Below, one piece after another: positions 22,408 through 33,100 of a stretch of 64,000 nt of DNA (positions are counted from its first letter, which is position 1; each line of letters begins with the position of its first letter). This DNA is from Nemertoderma westbladi (lineage: Eukaryota > Xenacoelomorpha > Nemertodermatida > Nemertodermatidae), in NCBI GenBank assembly GCA_032718475.1, contig JAUCBJ010008071.1:19829-83828 (forward strand), given 5' to 3'. The notes under the pieces are model-generated. The model did no database searches. It had not been told where the DNA came from and was given only the letters and a program-made list of their open reading frames with translations. A program made the translations under genes and the position numbers.

Positions 22408-22602
22408 GGTACTGCTGTAGGTCTGTAGGCCCAACTGCCAGAATCGGTACTGCTGTAGGTCCGTAGGCCCAACTGCCAGAATCGGTACTGCTGTAGGTCC
22501 GTAGGCCCAACTGCCAGAATCGGTACTGCTGTAGGTCCGTAGGCCCAACTGCCTGAACCGGTACTGCTGTAGGTCTGTAGGCCCAACTGTCCTAACCGGT
22601 AC
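22408..22602. repeat. 38-bp minisatellite
   Basis: Five units of GGTACTGCTGTAGGTCCGTA plus GGCCCAACTGCCAGAATC. Overlapping minus-strand ORFs here are artefacts of the repeat. Confidence 0.95.
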
Positions 22603-22775
22603 TTCCAGTATAAGTACATTAGTATTATTCGATTTTGATTATTGTATACCGGTAGGTCTCGATATTAAATCGGGGACGCCTGGTTTTTATTGGGATTTTA
22701 CTTAGGTCTATTTCTGTCAGTTTATTTCCTAGTAAGTTAATATTGAGCTGAAGACGTGTAAGTCTGCTCAGATTG

Positions 22776-23330
22776 TTCAGATAATTGTAGGCCGGACTAT
22801 TGTCGGACTGTTGTTGAGTCTGGAGAGATTGCGGCGTGTGTGGAGTTTGTCCGATAAAGTGCCAGTTAGTAAGTTGGGGCAGCCAGAGCTGTAAGGTCAA
22901 TCCCCTCTTAAAGAATAAGTCGTACTACCGTGTTAGAACGCATACTAACTAACCATTTCGGAATCTGCATATACTGTAGTTTATTTAGGCTTGACAGTAT
23001 TCTACCAGCGTTTTGGCCTGTGTTTGTTTGTGTGGTCTGTTCAGGTACCGTAATAGTTATTACTCAGATATTTTGTAGGCTGGATTGTTGTCTAGCTATT
23101 ATTAGGTCTGAAGAGATTGCTGCGTTGTAGAGTTTGTCTGATAAAGTGCCAGTTAGTAAGTTGGGGCAGCCAGTGCTGTAAGGTCAATCCCCTCTTAAAG
23201 AATAAGTCGTACTACCGTGTTAGAACGCATACTAACTAACCATTTTGGAATCTGCACATACTGTAGTTTATTTAGGCTTGGTGGTAGTCTGCCAGCGTTT
23301 GGTTTGTATTTGTTTGAGTATTCTGTACGG
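22776..23330 (+). repeat. tandem duplication (~287-bp period) upstream of gag
   Basis: About 22860-22990 recurs at about 23147-23277 nearly unchanged (AAAGTGCCAGTTAGTAAGTT, AATAAGTCGTACTACCGTGT); the flanks are similar but more diverged. Duplicated leader or LTR segments of this kind occur in LTR elements, but I could not match it to anything downstream of pol. Confidence 0.8.
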
Positions 23331-24648
23331 GTAGCGTAATATTTATTATTCAGAGTTTATGCGATTATTCGCAACATTCATGTCCCCAAGTTTATACCTA
23401 CAGTAATTGTGCTTGTTACACATACCGTTATAGTTAAATTAACCCCGGTACTACACGGGCTGCTTGGCGTAGGTAAAGACTGGTGACTTTGTGCTCCGGT
23501 CACTCCAGCAGATGCCGTGGTTCTTTTAACTGTTCAAGTATATTTAACTACTGATTATTTGTTGTACCAGTACTTGTACCTAATTTAGGGTTTAGTGTAC
23601 AGTGCTTTCTGAAAGTAATTAGTGTGTAGGCAGTATATTTGTGTTGTAAAGTGGTTAATAGGCACGTTGGATCTGGTAGTCCGCGGTAATTAACTTCCAG
23701 GTAGGAACACTCCGTGATACATAACGTAGTACCTATAGCGATACGGCTATAGGTCGTCAGGCGGTGGTATTTTTCCTATCTGGACAGTGCAATATATTTA
23801 CTACTACTTATTATTTTCAAATACCGTAGTACCCTGTCCATTGTAATAATCAGAATCCTAACCCTTTGTTAGGCTGGTTTGTAGACTTCCTGTAAAATTA
23901 CCCTAAAAATTTCGTACGTAATATTTTGTTGTGTTTAATTAGAGAATAAATCTCACCCGTATCGTACGTAATTTATAGTATTAAGTAACTTAGGTAAATT
24001 AGAATTATCTGTTTTAGTGTCCAATAATTAGCACTTCACTGAGAGCGCACAGCTTCTGTGTAGGGACTCCCCCCAGAAATAATAACATTTATTTCAAATA
24101 TTGACAAAACCCATTTTAAACGGGTATATAAATATTATAAATCAACTCAAACGATTTATAAATAGTAGGCCTGCCATACAACAACTAGGTCTCAATATCA
24201 GTTGGACTACTGCTTAAATAACGGTAACAAAGTAAGTTAAAGTAACCAAGTAACCCTAAAATATTCAGAAATTCAATTATTCTAAAATAATTGACATACC
24301 GGTATTTACCATAGGCTTATTATATTTATTTCTATAAATTTGGGCTGAAATCATACCGGTATTCTGTAATTAATTCTAGTTCATAATTATACTTATATAT
24401 ACTATAAGTGTAAGCTGTATACCGGTATTCACGATAGGCCTATTATATATTTATATATATTTGTGCTAAAATTATATACCGGTACTCTGTGACAAAACTA
24501 GTTTACAATACTTATATATATTATAAGTGTATACCGGTATTCTAATACACTGTAATAAATTAACGGTACTAGGCCAACGGTCATACTGAATTACTAGACT
24601 TGCTTTAACTGTAACTATAGCAGTAGGCATTCAACCGTATAGCTAAAC
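23331..24648 (+). other. leader region upstream of gag, non-coding
   Basis: No ORF of note. Contains repeated TATACCGGTATTC words at about 24290-24545 in a loosely tandem arrangement. It probably includes the 5' untranslated part of the BEL/Pao element; no primer-binding site could be identified by eye. Confidence 0.4.
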
Positions 24649-27600
24649 ATGTCTGACACCCAGCAAAACCTGTCAGACAGTCTAATCGATACAACCATCT
24701 GTGACACAGATAGGAGTGTGGAGCGATTAAGAAAGGAGTTCAGCTCACCTCCTACTGAAAGAAAGGTCATCCCTCCAGTAGTAGTATCAGACCCTAAGCT
24801 AATCCAACACCGTAGGTCTATCATCGGCACTCGGGCCCAAGTCAAACGGAACCAGGAAGCAGCTGTCCAACAGCAGCAACATCCTAGTCAAGAAACTTGT
24901 TCCCAGCGATCCGATAGCTCCAGTAGTTCGGATACTGTAGAGCTGACCCCCGAACGCGGAGTGCAGATGGCGGCTACAGCCTACTCGGATCCCCTTCTCA
25001 CCCTTCCTGCCGCAGTGCTAACTACTATATTGATTGCGGTGGAGGAACATCAAGCCGATTGGGCGAGAAGTAAGCGAGCGACCCAAGATAGTTATGCGGG
25101 ATACGCCAGGGAAGAATTGATGTCTATTGTCGAGTCACAATGGAACTTTCCCGGACCCGGACTCCCGTTAGATTTGTCCGAAGCTACTTGGGAAGATATA
25201 CACAGGATGGGAGTGACTAAAGATACAATGGATCCAGCTGTTTGGAAGAGGTCGGCAGCAGGATATGTGCAGGGATTCTTCGGCTCCTTAGAGCGATTGG
25301 AAGAACAACTGTTTCGACAACCCCAAGGACCTCAAGAGCAGGAAGAGCTGCTATATCAAGTACGCGAAAGAACCCTACGCATTAGACTAATCCTATCAGC
25401 CTTTGAGGAAACTTCCAAAAGAAGACAGGACACGTCGCTGCAGGTTGCTGTCAAAACTTGGTTCCAGCGGGTAGGTATCAAAGTACAAGAAACGGCCCAG
25501 TGGAAATCCCAGCTGGCTGAGAGACTAACCTATGAAGAACCAACCGATGCCACCCTTTCTCAAGTGGAAAGCGAAGTGACCGCAGAGAGACCACGAACGA
25601 GAGACGCCATCGACATTTATCTGTCCGACTATCAGCGATTCCTAGGAGACGAAGAGTTGAGGAGACGGCTGTCTGGACTTTCCCCTAATAGTGAAGGAAC
25701 CCAGCTTGTGTTGGACTCAATCGATGCTGAAATGTTAGCTGCAAACCAAGCTAAATTTGATGAAAAACTTCGCCTCGCTAGAGTCCAGGAAGAAGAAGTA
25801 AAGAAAAGGCGGATAGAGGACCGAAAAGCAGCGGCAATCGCAGAAGCAGAAGCGGAAAGAAAGGAGGCAGCGGCAATGGCAGAAGCAGAAGCAGAAAGAA
25901 AGGCGGCAAAGGCAATCGCAGAAGCAGAAGCGGATAGAAAGGAGGCAGCGGCAATGGCAGAAGCAGAAGCAGAAAGAAAGGCGGCAAAGGCAGTAGCAGA
26001 AGCAGAACGGAGAGCGTCTGAGGAGACCACACAACTGGAGTTGGAAAATCTTCAAGAGACGCAAGACAACATAAATAAACAGTTAACTGCTAGTCACATG
26101 CAGATGATGAGAAGATCTACTCCCAAACGCCAGGGATACACATCATCGGAGGAAAGCGAAACCACCGATCCTGAAGGCGGAGGAAATAGATCTCGTCTAA
26201 GCAGGCGTAGAAAAACATCTCACCGTCACAAATTGCCTGATTTGCCCCCAGCTGTTAGAAGACAACTAGCTAGCACAGACTTAAGTAGTATAGAACCTAC
26301 AGACCAAATTATTAAGATCAAAAAACTCCCTACTATAGTTGATGAGCCTGAAATAATTAGGCCTGTCGTTCCCAAAGTCACTCCTGTGCTAGAGACCCCT
26401 GTACTTCCAGAGCTTAACTCTAAATTCCCTTTACACAGTACTACACTGCCTGTACCCGGTAGAACAGTCCATGAGAATATCCCTGTCCTGGAAGCTGAGA
26501 GAGAAATCAAAGATTTGTCTCCTGTCGTCCCGCGTCAGCCCGCTACAATGTTGGCGACTCCCGCTTCGGCGGTCGAGTGGGTAGAGGAGGGACGGCGGGG
26601 GATGAATCTCCTGCTCGGACAGATGCAGGAGACTGTCCACCAACTTAAGGGAACCGTAAGGGAAGGTAGGGCAGAATTGCAAGAAGTGCAGCAAAGTATC
26701 GCGCTAGAACGCGACAAATTAGTCAATATACAAAAAGGTATACCAATACCCCCTGTAAAATTGTGTCAACCTGTTAGGTCTGAAGTATTACATGCGCAAA
26801 GTGTGGAGCCTACACGCATCTATACTGCTAGTGAAGTAGAAACTCCTATAGCAAACCCTATTAAGGGTGATTATAGACCTGTTGTGGATGATATTCCCTA
26901 TAGACCTGATAATGATCCGAGAAATTTATATACCGATAATTCGATATTAAATAACACGATGGCCCAAGAAAGCTTTACGCGTCAGATGGCTAGAACAGAA
27001 GCCCGCCAAGCGGTCAAAGTGGGAGAGATCGTCAAATTCAATGGAGATGAGATGAAATGGTTACCTTTCAACGAATATTACAAAGACAGCATACAGAACT
27101 CTGTGCTATCTAACGGAGAGAAACTTAGGTTCCTCATCAAGTGCTTGGAAGGACCTCCCAAGTTAATGGCGTTAAAGTTTATTGGACATCCAGAAGGATT
27201 AAGACAAGTTTGGGATACATTAAACATCAGGTATGGTAACAAGGATAACATAGCTAAGTATTTGTATGCAAAATTAGTAGCCCCCCGAAACTTCCTTAGT
27301 AGCGGGATTATAGAGTTTTCCGATGAGATTCAGGAGATTTGTAGACAATTGGACTGGTTAGGTAAGTCTCATGAATATCAGAGTTCCATGGTTATTGGAG
27401 CAGTAGTCTCTACTTTACCAAAGGGTGGAGTATGTACACGCTGGGACAAGAAAGTGTTGTATATGAGTGAGCAGCAACGACGAAGCCCTACCATGGCTGA
27501 TCTCATGTCCTTCTTAGATGGTGAAGTAAAACTACAACTCATCAAGCAGTCCAGAGAGAAAACATCGGAAAATAAGGTAAGTGAGAAACCCGCTTCTAGG

Positions 27601-28293
27601 AGAAGAGTAACACCAGTGTGTTACACTGACGACGGCGAAAGCCAAGCTTCTCAAGAAGAGGACAGCGGGAAAGACACTGACAAATTTTACTACGTTAACA
27701 AAACCCCAAAAGACGTAAGTAAATACAAGGCTCGAACCAACGTTAGGAGAGAACAGGTTGCCAAGACCCCTCCTCAGTCTCCTAACAGAATGCACGGAAG
27801 AAAGCCCGAAGAAAGAACGAGAGTGCATCAGGTTACCCAAGGTAAAGTGAGTAACATAAAACCTAACTGTGCGCTGTGCGACGGGACCCACCGTTTGAGT
27901 GCGTGTGCTGAATTTCTAAAGAAATCCCTTGTAGACAGACGTGCAGTCGTGTGGGATAAGCGGTTATGCTATAATTGCCTCAGACCAGGACACCAACGGC
28001 GAACCTGTTACTCCGACGTAAAGTGTGCAAAGTGTAGCGCGAAACATCACATCTTGTTACACAGTGAGTTCGAACGAGACAACCCGAGTCAGGTAAGTGA
28101 GCCCGAACTACATGTCCAATTCAGTGATGTAAACGACACTGATCAAGAATCTGAGATGGAAGGATTCTATACTGACGAATTCTCCGACGCCAACGAATCC
28201 TGTTATCTAATCAATACCGCAGTGTATCGAGCACTTACTTATGAAAAGGACACCGTTTCAGGAGAACAGCAAAATAGCAGTGCTAGTGACTAG
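24649..28293 (+). CDS. gag: BEL/Pao retroelement Gag (capsid/nucleocapsid), unusually long
   Basis: 1214 codons from ATG 24649 to TAG 28293. The N-terminal ~390 residues are not recognised. Residues about 400-460 are a repetitive coiled coil (EAEAERKEAAAMAEAEAERK type, duplicated at DNA level with a 78-bp period). Residues about 795-975 match the BEL/Pao Gag core (DUF1759 type: KFNGDEMKWLPFNEYY, LRQVWDTLNIRYGN). Residues 1074-1150 are the three-part nucleocapsid zinc region (CALCDGTHRLSAC, CYNCLRPGHQRRTC, CAKCSAKHH). Gag packages the element RNA in cytoplasmic particles. BEL Gags are usually much shorter, so the long N-terminal extension is notable. The last residues lie close to a composite insertion (28294-29550), so the natural junction with protease is lost. 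Confidence 0.9.
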   Translation: MSDTQQNLSDSLIDTTICDTDRSVERLRKEFSSPPTERKVIPPVVVSDPKLIQHRRSIIGTRAQVKRNQEAAVQQQQHPSQETCSQRSDSSSSSDTVELTPERGVQMAATAYSDPLLTLPAAVLTTILIAVEEHQADWARSKRATQDSYAGYAREELMSIVESQWNFPGPGLPLDLSEATWEDIHRMGVTKDTMDPAVWKRSAAGYVQGFFGSLERLEEQLFRQPQGPQEQEELLYQVRERTLRIRLILSAFEETSKRRQDTSLQVAVKTWFQRVGIKVQETAQWKSQLAERLTYEEPTDATLSQVESEVTAERPRTRDAIDIYLSDYQRFLGDEELRRRLSGLSPNSEGTQLVLDSIDAEMLAANQAKFDEKLRLARVQEEEVKKRRIEDRKAAAIAEAEAERKEAAAMAEAEAERKAAKAIAEAEADRKEAAAMAEAEAERKAAKAVAEAERRASEETTQLELENLQETQDNINKQLTASHMQMMRRSTPKRQGYTSSEESETTDPEGGGNRSRLSRRRKTSHRHKLPDLPPAVRRQLASTDLSSIEPTDQIIKIKKLPTIVDEPEIIRPVVPKVTPVLETPVLPELNSKFPLHSTTLPVPGRTVHENIPVLEAEREIKDLSPVVPRQPATMLATPASAVEWVEEGRRGMNLLLGQMQETVHQLKGTVREGRAELQEVQQSIALERDKLVNIQKGIPIPPVKLCQPVRSEVLHAQSVEPTRIYTASEVETPIANPIKGDYRPVVDDIPYRPDNDPRNLYTDNSILNNTMAQESFTRQMARTEARQAVKVGEIVKFNGDEMKWLPFNEYYKDSIQNSVLSNGEKLRFLIKCLEGPPKLMALKFIGHPEGLRQVWDTLNIRYGNKDNIAKYLYAKLVAPRNFLSSGIIEFSDEIQEICRQLDWLGKSHEYQSSMVIGAVVSTLPKGGVCTRWDKKVLYMSEQQRRSPTMADLMSFLDGEVKLQLIKQSREKTSENKVSEKPASRRRVTPVCYTDDGESQASQEEDSGKDTDKFYYVNKTPKDVSKYKARTNVRREQVAKTPPQSPNRMHGRKPEERTRVHQVTQGKVSNIKPNCALCDGTHRLSACAEFLKKSLVDRRAVVWDKRLCYNCLRPGHQRRTCYSDVKCAKCSAKHHILLHSEFERDNPSQVSEPELHVQFSDVNDTDQESEMEGFYTDEFSDANESCYLINTAVYRALTYEKDTVSGEQQNSSASD

Positions 28294-28478
28294 CTGTCCA
28301 CCTGGTGAAATACTGGATATAAATATTGACGTTAGATTTATTATTTACCTTCTTATGTTTATGAGGGGGGGGGGGGGGGGGGGGGGGGGTAGTGGTGCAA
28401 GGACTTGGATTGTGGATTATACTTAAATTATAATTAGATTTAAAATTAGAATGACATAAATACATATTTTTCGTGCAG
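28294..28478. other. left part of insertion between gag and pol
   Basis: A poly-G tract (about 28364-28389) with AT-rich flanks. The word CCACCTGGTGAAATACTGG (28299-28317) recurs almost unchanged at about 55917 beside another poly-G tract, which suggests a dispersed poly-G-bearing repeat. Confidence 0.6.
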
Positions 28479-28947
28479 AGTGCCAAAGAGACTCACCCGG
28501 GTGAGACAAAAAGGAAGCGTGACCCCGCGCCCGGGTGAGACAAAAATGGAGAGTGTCCCCTCGCCGGGTGTGACAAAATGAAGCGTGACCCCGCGCCCGG
28601 GTGAGACAAAAATTAAGCGTGACCCCGCGCCCGGGTGAGACAAAAAATGAAGCGTGACCCCGCGCCCGGGTGAGATAAAAATGGAGAGTGACCCCTCGCC
28701 GGGTGTGACAAAATGAAGCGTGACCCCGCGCCCGGGTGAGACAAAATGAAGAGTGACCCCTCGCCGGGTGAGGCAAAAATGAAGCGTGCCCCACGCCCGG
28801 GTGAGACAAATAATTAAGCGTGGCCCCGCGCCCGGGTGAGACAAAAGATGAAGCGTGGCCCCGCGCCCGGGTGAGACAAAAATGGAGAGTGACCCCTCGC
28901 CGGGTGAGACAAAAATGAAGCGTGACTCCAAGCCAGGGTGAGACAAA
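28479..28947. repeat. ~34-bp GC-rich minisatellite
   Basis: About 13 units of GCGTGACCCCGCGCCCGGGT followed by GAGACAAAAATGAA, with two alternating variants (CCCCGCGCCCGGG and CCCCTCGCCGGG). It lies inside the insertion splitting gag from pol. Long minus-strand ORFs (28423-28971) are artefacts. Confidence 0.95.
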
Positions 28948-28990
28948 CAAATTATGAGTTGTAAGGGACAAATATCTATATATAAATATT

Positions 28991-29435
28991 TCAGTTTAAT
29001 AAGAACAATTTTAATTTATTTAAAAATAAAGATTTGCTTGTGATTGAACGAAGTTCAGAATTTAGACTGTTCCACATTAACGATCCTTGAAGAGCCAGTG
29101 ATTGATGAGCCACATTGAGTCGAACTCTAGGTAACCTATATAAACCTGATGCTGCTGAGCGTGTGTTATGAGAATGTATATCACTAAATTTTGTAAACAA
29201 ATGGGATAAAGAACCAGGAACATTATGGTTTATATCATACATTAGTTTACAAACTTGGTATTTATATAACTTCTCTAGAGGTAACACCTTTAGTTGGCGG
29301 TACAGGGGTAGTGAGGATGTACGGTAGTGACTAAATGTAATTACTCGTAAAATTTTATTTATTTTTGTCCTTATAGGCTTTAAAATTGAGTCACACGCAG
29401 CCCCCCAAACAATTAAGCCATAATTAGTAAGAATT
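28991..29435 (-). mobile_element. CR1-like LINE 3' fragment, antisense
   Basis: The minus-strand frame reads LTNYGLIVWGAA, ILRVITFSHYRTSSLPLYRQ, LYKYQVCKLMYDINHNVPGS and HNTRSAASGLYRLPR, the typical C-terminal block after the reverse transcriptase of CR1/L2/Jockey-group LINEs. It lacks the RT core (5'-truncated) and ends with a stop near 28991. It is related to, but distinct from, the LINE at 59.8-61.3 kb (YGLVVWGCAGSALI). Confidence 0.8.
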
Positions 29436-29550
29436 CATAATTATTGAATTCACAATTATAATATGTAATATAATAATATATGTATAATATAATATATAAT
29501 TATAATAATGGAATATATGGAATATTATATATATAATATGAATTCACAAT

Positions 29551-30109
29551 TCATGAATACGTAAGAGTTCACGGTCCTAACAAAAGTTACATAGTGAACG
29601 CACTCCTTGACTCCGGCAGCACAGGAACATTCATCGATCAAGAACTAGCCGAAGATATCTTTGCTGGACAACCCAAATTCCGGACTAAATTGAACATGTC
29701 AGGAATTATGCAGGATTGGAAATCTACCCTAACGGCAGACTACTATGTAGGTGTGTTGTCCACCCCCCCAGGATAAATTAGGAGCACAAGGTATAAGGTC
29801 GGTAAAAATGGTGGCTATAAAGAACTTCGCTACTACTCAAGCAGACCTTTATAATTGGGACGAGGATGAGAGCATCCAACATCTTAAGATACCTCGATTC
29901 CAGACAGATTATCCTGGAGGTGCAAATACTCATCGGCCAAAATGCGCATGAGGCGCTCGAGACATTGGAGAAACGGCCTGCTCAACCGCAGCCACTGCAA
30001 ACCTATGCGGTAAGAACTAGAGTAGGTTGGTACTTTACTGGCCCTTCCCGCAGAACTCTCGAAGAGAGAATGCCACAAGAACGAATATAACCAAGTAAAC
30101 GATGGGGAA
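29551..30109 (+). pseudogene. BEL/Pao protease and RT-leader region, frame broken
   Basis: The segment opens with NALLDSGSTGTFID, the retropepsin active-site motif (D-S/T-G type, DUF1758 family) at about 29595. It is read in three successive frames: 29594-29776, about 29751-29951 and about 29866-30090, before the RT frame. The first break is at a C8 run (29761-29768). Recognisable pieces in the later frames are VKMVAIKNFATTQADLYNW, ILIGQNAHEALE and TYAVRTRVGWYFTGP. Each step is +1, so three single-base insertions (or equivalents) would explain it: decay, or sequencing errors at least at the homopolymer. The protease cleaves Gag-Pol in active elements; this copy could not make it as written. 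Confidence 0.75.
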
Positions 30110-33100
30110 GTGGAGAGCAGTGAGGTGGACGAACTAACTGAGGGAACACCATACTCCTCAGATAATGACGACATCTACCAACTCTTCGATGAAGAGAACA
30201 CCATCGACCTACTTACAGAAAACAAAACGTGGAAAAATCAGGTGAACCTATGTCAACTGATTCGCCCATCGGAACCCATTGATTACAATGACGAACTAAA
30301 TGACGAGATAGAGCGCTACAACGCTAGAACTCGGGACGAACTAGCCGTACGATTCTTTACTCAAGAACTGGTAGAGCCCAATTCATACGATAAGGCTCTA
30401 TCGATAGAAGAAGAAAGAGCCAAGCAAATCCAGGAAACAACTACACGTTTTTTAAAGGACCAAGGTAGATATGAAATCAGCCTACCATTTCGAAAACGAG
30501 AACCTAGATTTATAAATAACAGACCCTTGGCAGAGAAAAGAATCGCTCAATTACATCGACGCCTTACGGCTAATGCTTCAGCTAAAGAAATGTACCAAAC
30601 TCAGTTGAAGAAATTTATAACAAAGGGATACGCGGAGCGAGTACCGGAAGGAACACCAGTGACTGAGAGAACGTATTACTTAACACATCATTACGTTCCC
30701 AAACCCGGTAAACCCCATGAAGTACGAGTCGTATTCGATGGCTCTGCTCTATATATGGGCCAATCCCTCAATTCCGAGTTGTTACCAGGACCCAACTTAC
30801 TCCAATCCTTGTTGGGAATACTTTTAAGATTAAGACAATATTCCATCGCGTTCGCCTCCGATATAGAAGGAATGTTCTTACAAGTCAAGGCGCTGGATAG
30901 AGATAGAGACAGTCTGAGATTTCTGTGGTGGCCTGAAGGAGACCTCAACCAGAAACCGGTAGAGTACTGGATGACCATCCAGGCTTTTGGGATCATATCA
31001 AGCCCTTCCAACGCCTGCTCCGTGGTGCGAACCACTGCGAATGACAACCGAGACGCCTTCTCCAAAGAGGTGATAGACAACATCAAACGTAATATATACA
31101 TGGACGACAATTTAAGGTCCCTTCCATCAGTAGAAGAAGCCATAGATGTCGCGAAAGGAACGGTAGAGTGTTTGAAAAGAGGTGGATTTCGACTGACGAA
31201 ATTCACCAGCAACTCCCGTGAGTTTCTGGAAGCGATACCGGTAGAAGACCGAGGAGCGAAAGACCTAGACTTAATAAAGGACGATCTTCCTGAAACCAAG
31301 ACGCTTGGCTTGAAGTGGGACACTGAAAGAGACATCCTGTTTTTTCAGCTAAAACAGCGAGATAATCCAGTTCGGACCAAACGGATTTGTTTAAGTATCC
31401 TGAGCACTTATTTCGACCCATTGGGATTTATTAGCCCAGTTATATTGATTGCTCGGAGTTTAGTACAACAAATGTGGCTTGAAAACCACTCATGGGACGA
31501 TCCGCTTAAGGGAGAACTGTTGAAGAAATGGATGAAATGGGAAGATTCTCTACCGGCCATCGAGAACTTTATAATTTCCCGTGCATATTTTGGTCATGTT
31601 CTTCCTACGTATTCCTATCAACTCCATGTGTTTGGAGACGCCAGCGACATGGGAATAGGTATAGTAGCATATCTGCGAGTCGAAACTCCGGATGGAATCA
31701 AAGTCGCCTTGGTTACCTCTAAGGCATTGATTAACAACAAGTTAAAGGTTCCTCGAGCGGAGTTAAAGGCGGCTTTATACGCTACAGCCATCGGCCGGAA
31801 CGTAACAGAACAAATCGACTATCCACTGGAGAAAACGGTTTATTGGACCGACGCTTTACTCGTGTTGGAGTATCTAACCAATGAAGTCTGTCAGTTCAGC
31901 GTTTTTGTTACTAACAGGGTAGCTATTATTCTTAGTCGCACAAAGATAGATCAATGGAGACATTGTCCTGGTACGATTAATCCAGCCGATATCGCCTCCA
32001 GGGGAGCAACTCCACAGGAACTGATAGATACTCCAGATTGGTTGGGTGGACCCGACTTCCTGAGCAAGGAAGAGGATGAATGGCCTCCTCACCTTACTAC
32101 GGCGGAGATTAGACAAGCCAAGGGAGCGGAGACAGTCAAACCTAAAACCCGGGCGAGTAAATCGAAGTTATTTAAACCGACGATCGATCTATCTGTATTA
32201 CATACTTCCGGGAATGATGCTTCGGATCCACAATCCCTCGACACAAATAAGTCTGTTGTGGAAATTAGAGATAGAGATTGGAAATCTGGAATACCAGACA
32301 TCTCGCAAGGAATCTCACCCCTGCTGCAGAGAGCAATGCATCACTACAGTTCCTGGAATCGGCTCTGTAAGGCCGTCACGTATTTAAGGAGATGTTTTCA
32401 TCATCACTACTCCAGGACGAAGACAATTAGTGATACCGCTCCATTGACATCTGCGCAAGTTCATGTTATTAAAAATTTACCCAAATATAAGACATCCGAC
32501 CGGTTTCTAAAGGAGAAAATTAGTCACCAGGAGCATGAAGAAACAAATAAGCAGATACTGAGACTCCTGCAATGCTATGAGGATTCCGATAAGTATTTCC
32601 TGTTGTTGAGAAATCCGCAGATGCGCTTAAGGGATCGATTCTCTAGCACAATGATAGATGGGTTAATACGTGTTGGAGGAAGGCTCACCAATGCGCCATT
32701 ATCCTTTGACACTAAATTCCCTATACTCATTAGAAATCTTGAAGTACAAATCAAGATGATTGTAGATGTTCACAGTAAACTTTATCATGCTGGTAGAGAA
32801 CGAGTTCTTCGTGAAATTCGAACTCGCTATTATTTTGATAAACCCCGTAGAGCTCTGAACCAAGTTCTTAGGAACTGCATACCCTGTAGGAAAGCATTCA
32901 GTAGGCCTTTAACACAGCGAGAGGCAGAATTACGTAGGGAACGAGTAAGCTTCTATGAACCACCTTTTACTAATACTGGTGTAGATTTATTTGGCCCTAT
33001 TGAAGTATATCGTGCTAGGACTATAGTCAAGAGATGGTGTGTCATCTTCGTATGCATGACTTGTAGAGCCATCCATCTCGATATGGTGAACGATCTATCT

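Noticed and set aside
25632-26064. Minus-strand Ala/Ser- and Leu-rich ORFs inside gag
   Set aside because: Antisense shadows of the EAEAERK coiled-coil coding sequence.
28423-28971. Minus-strand ORFs with LTRARGHASF repeats
   Set aside because: 34-bp minisatellite inside an insertion; no independent coding signal.
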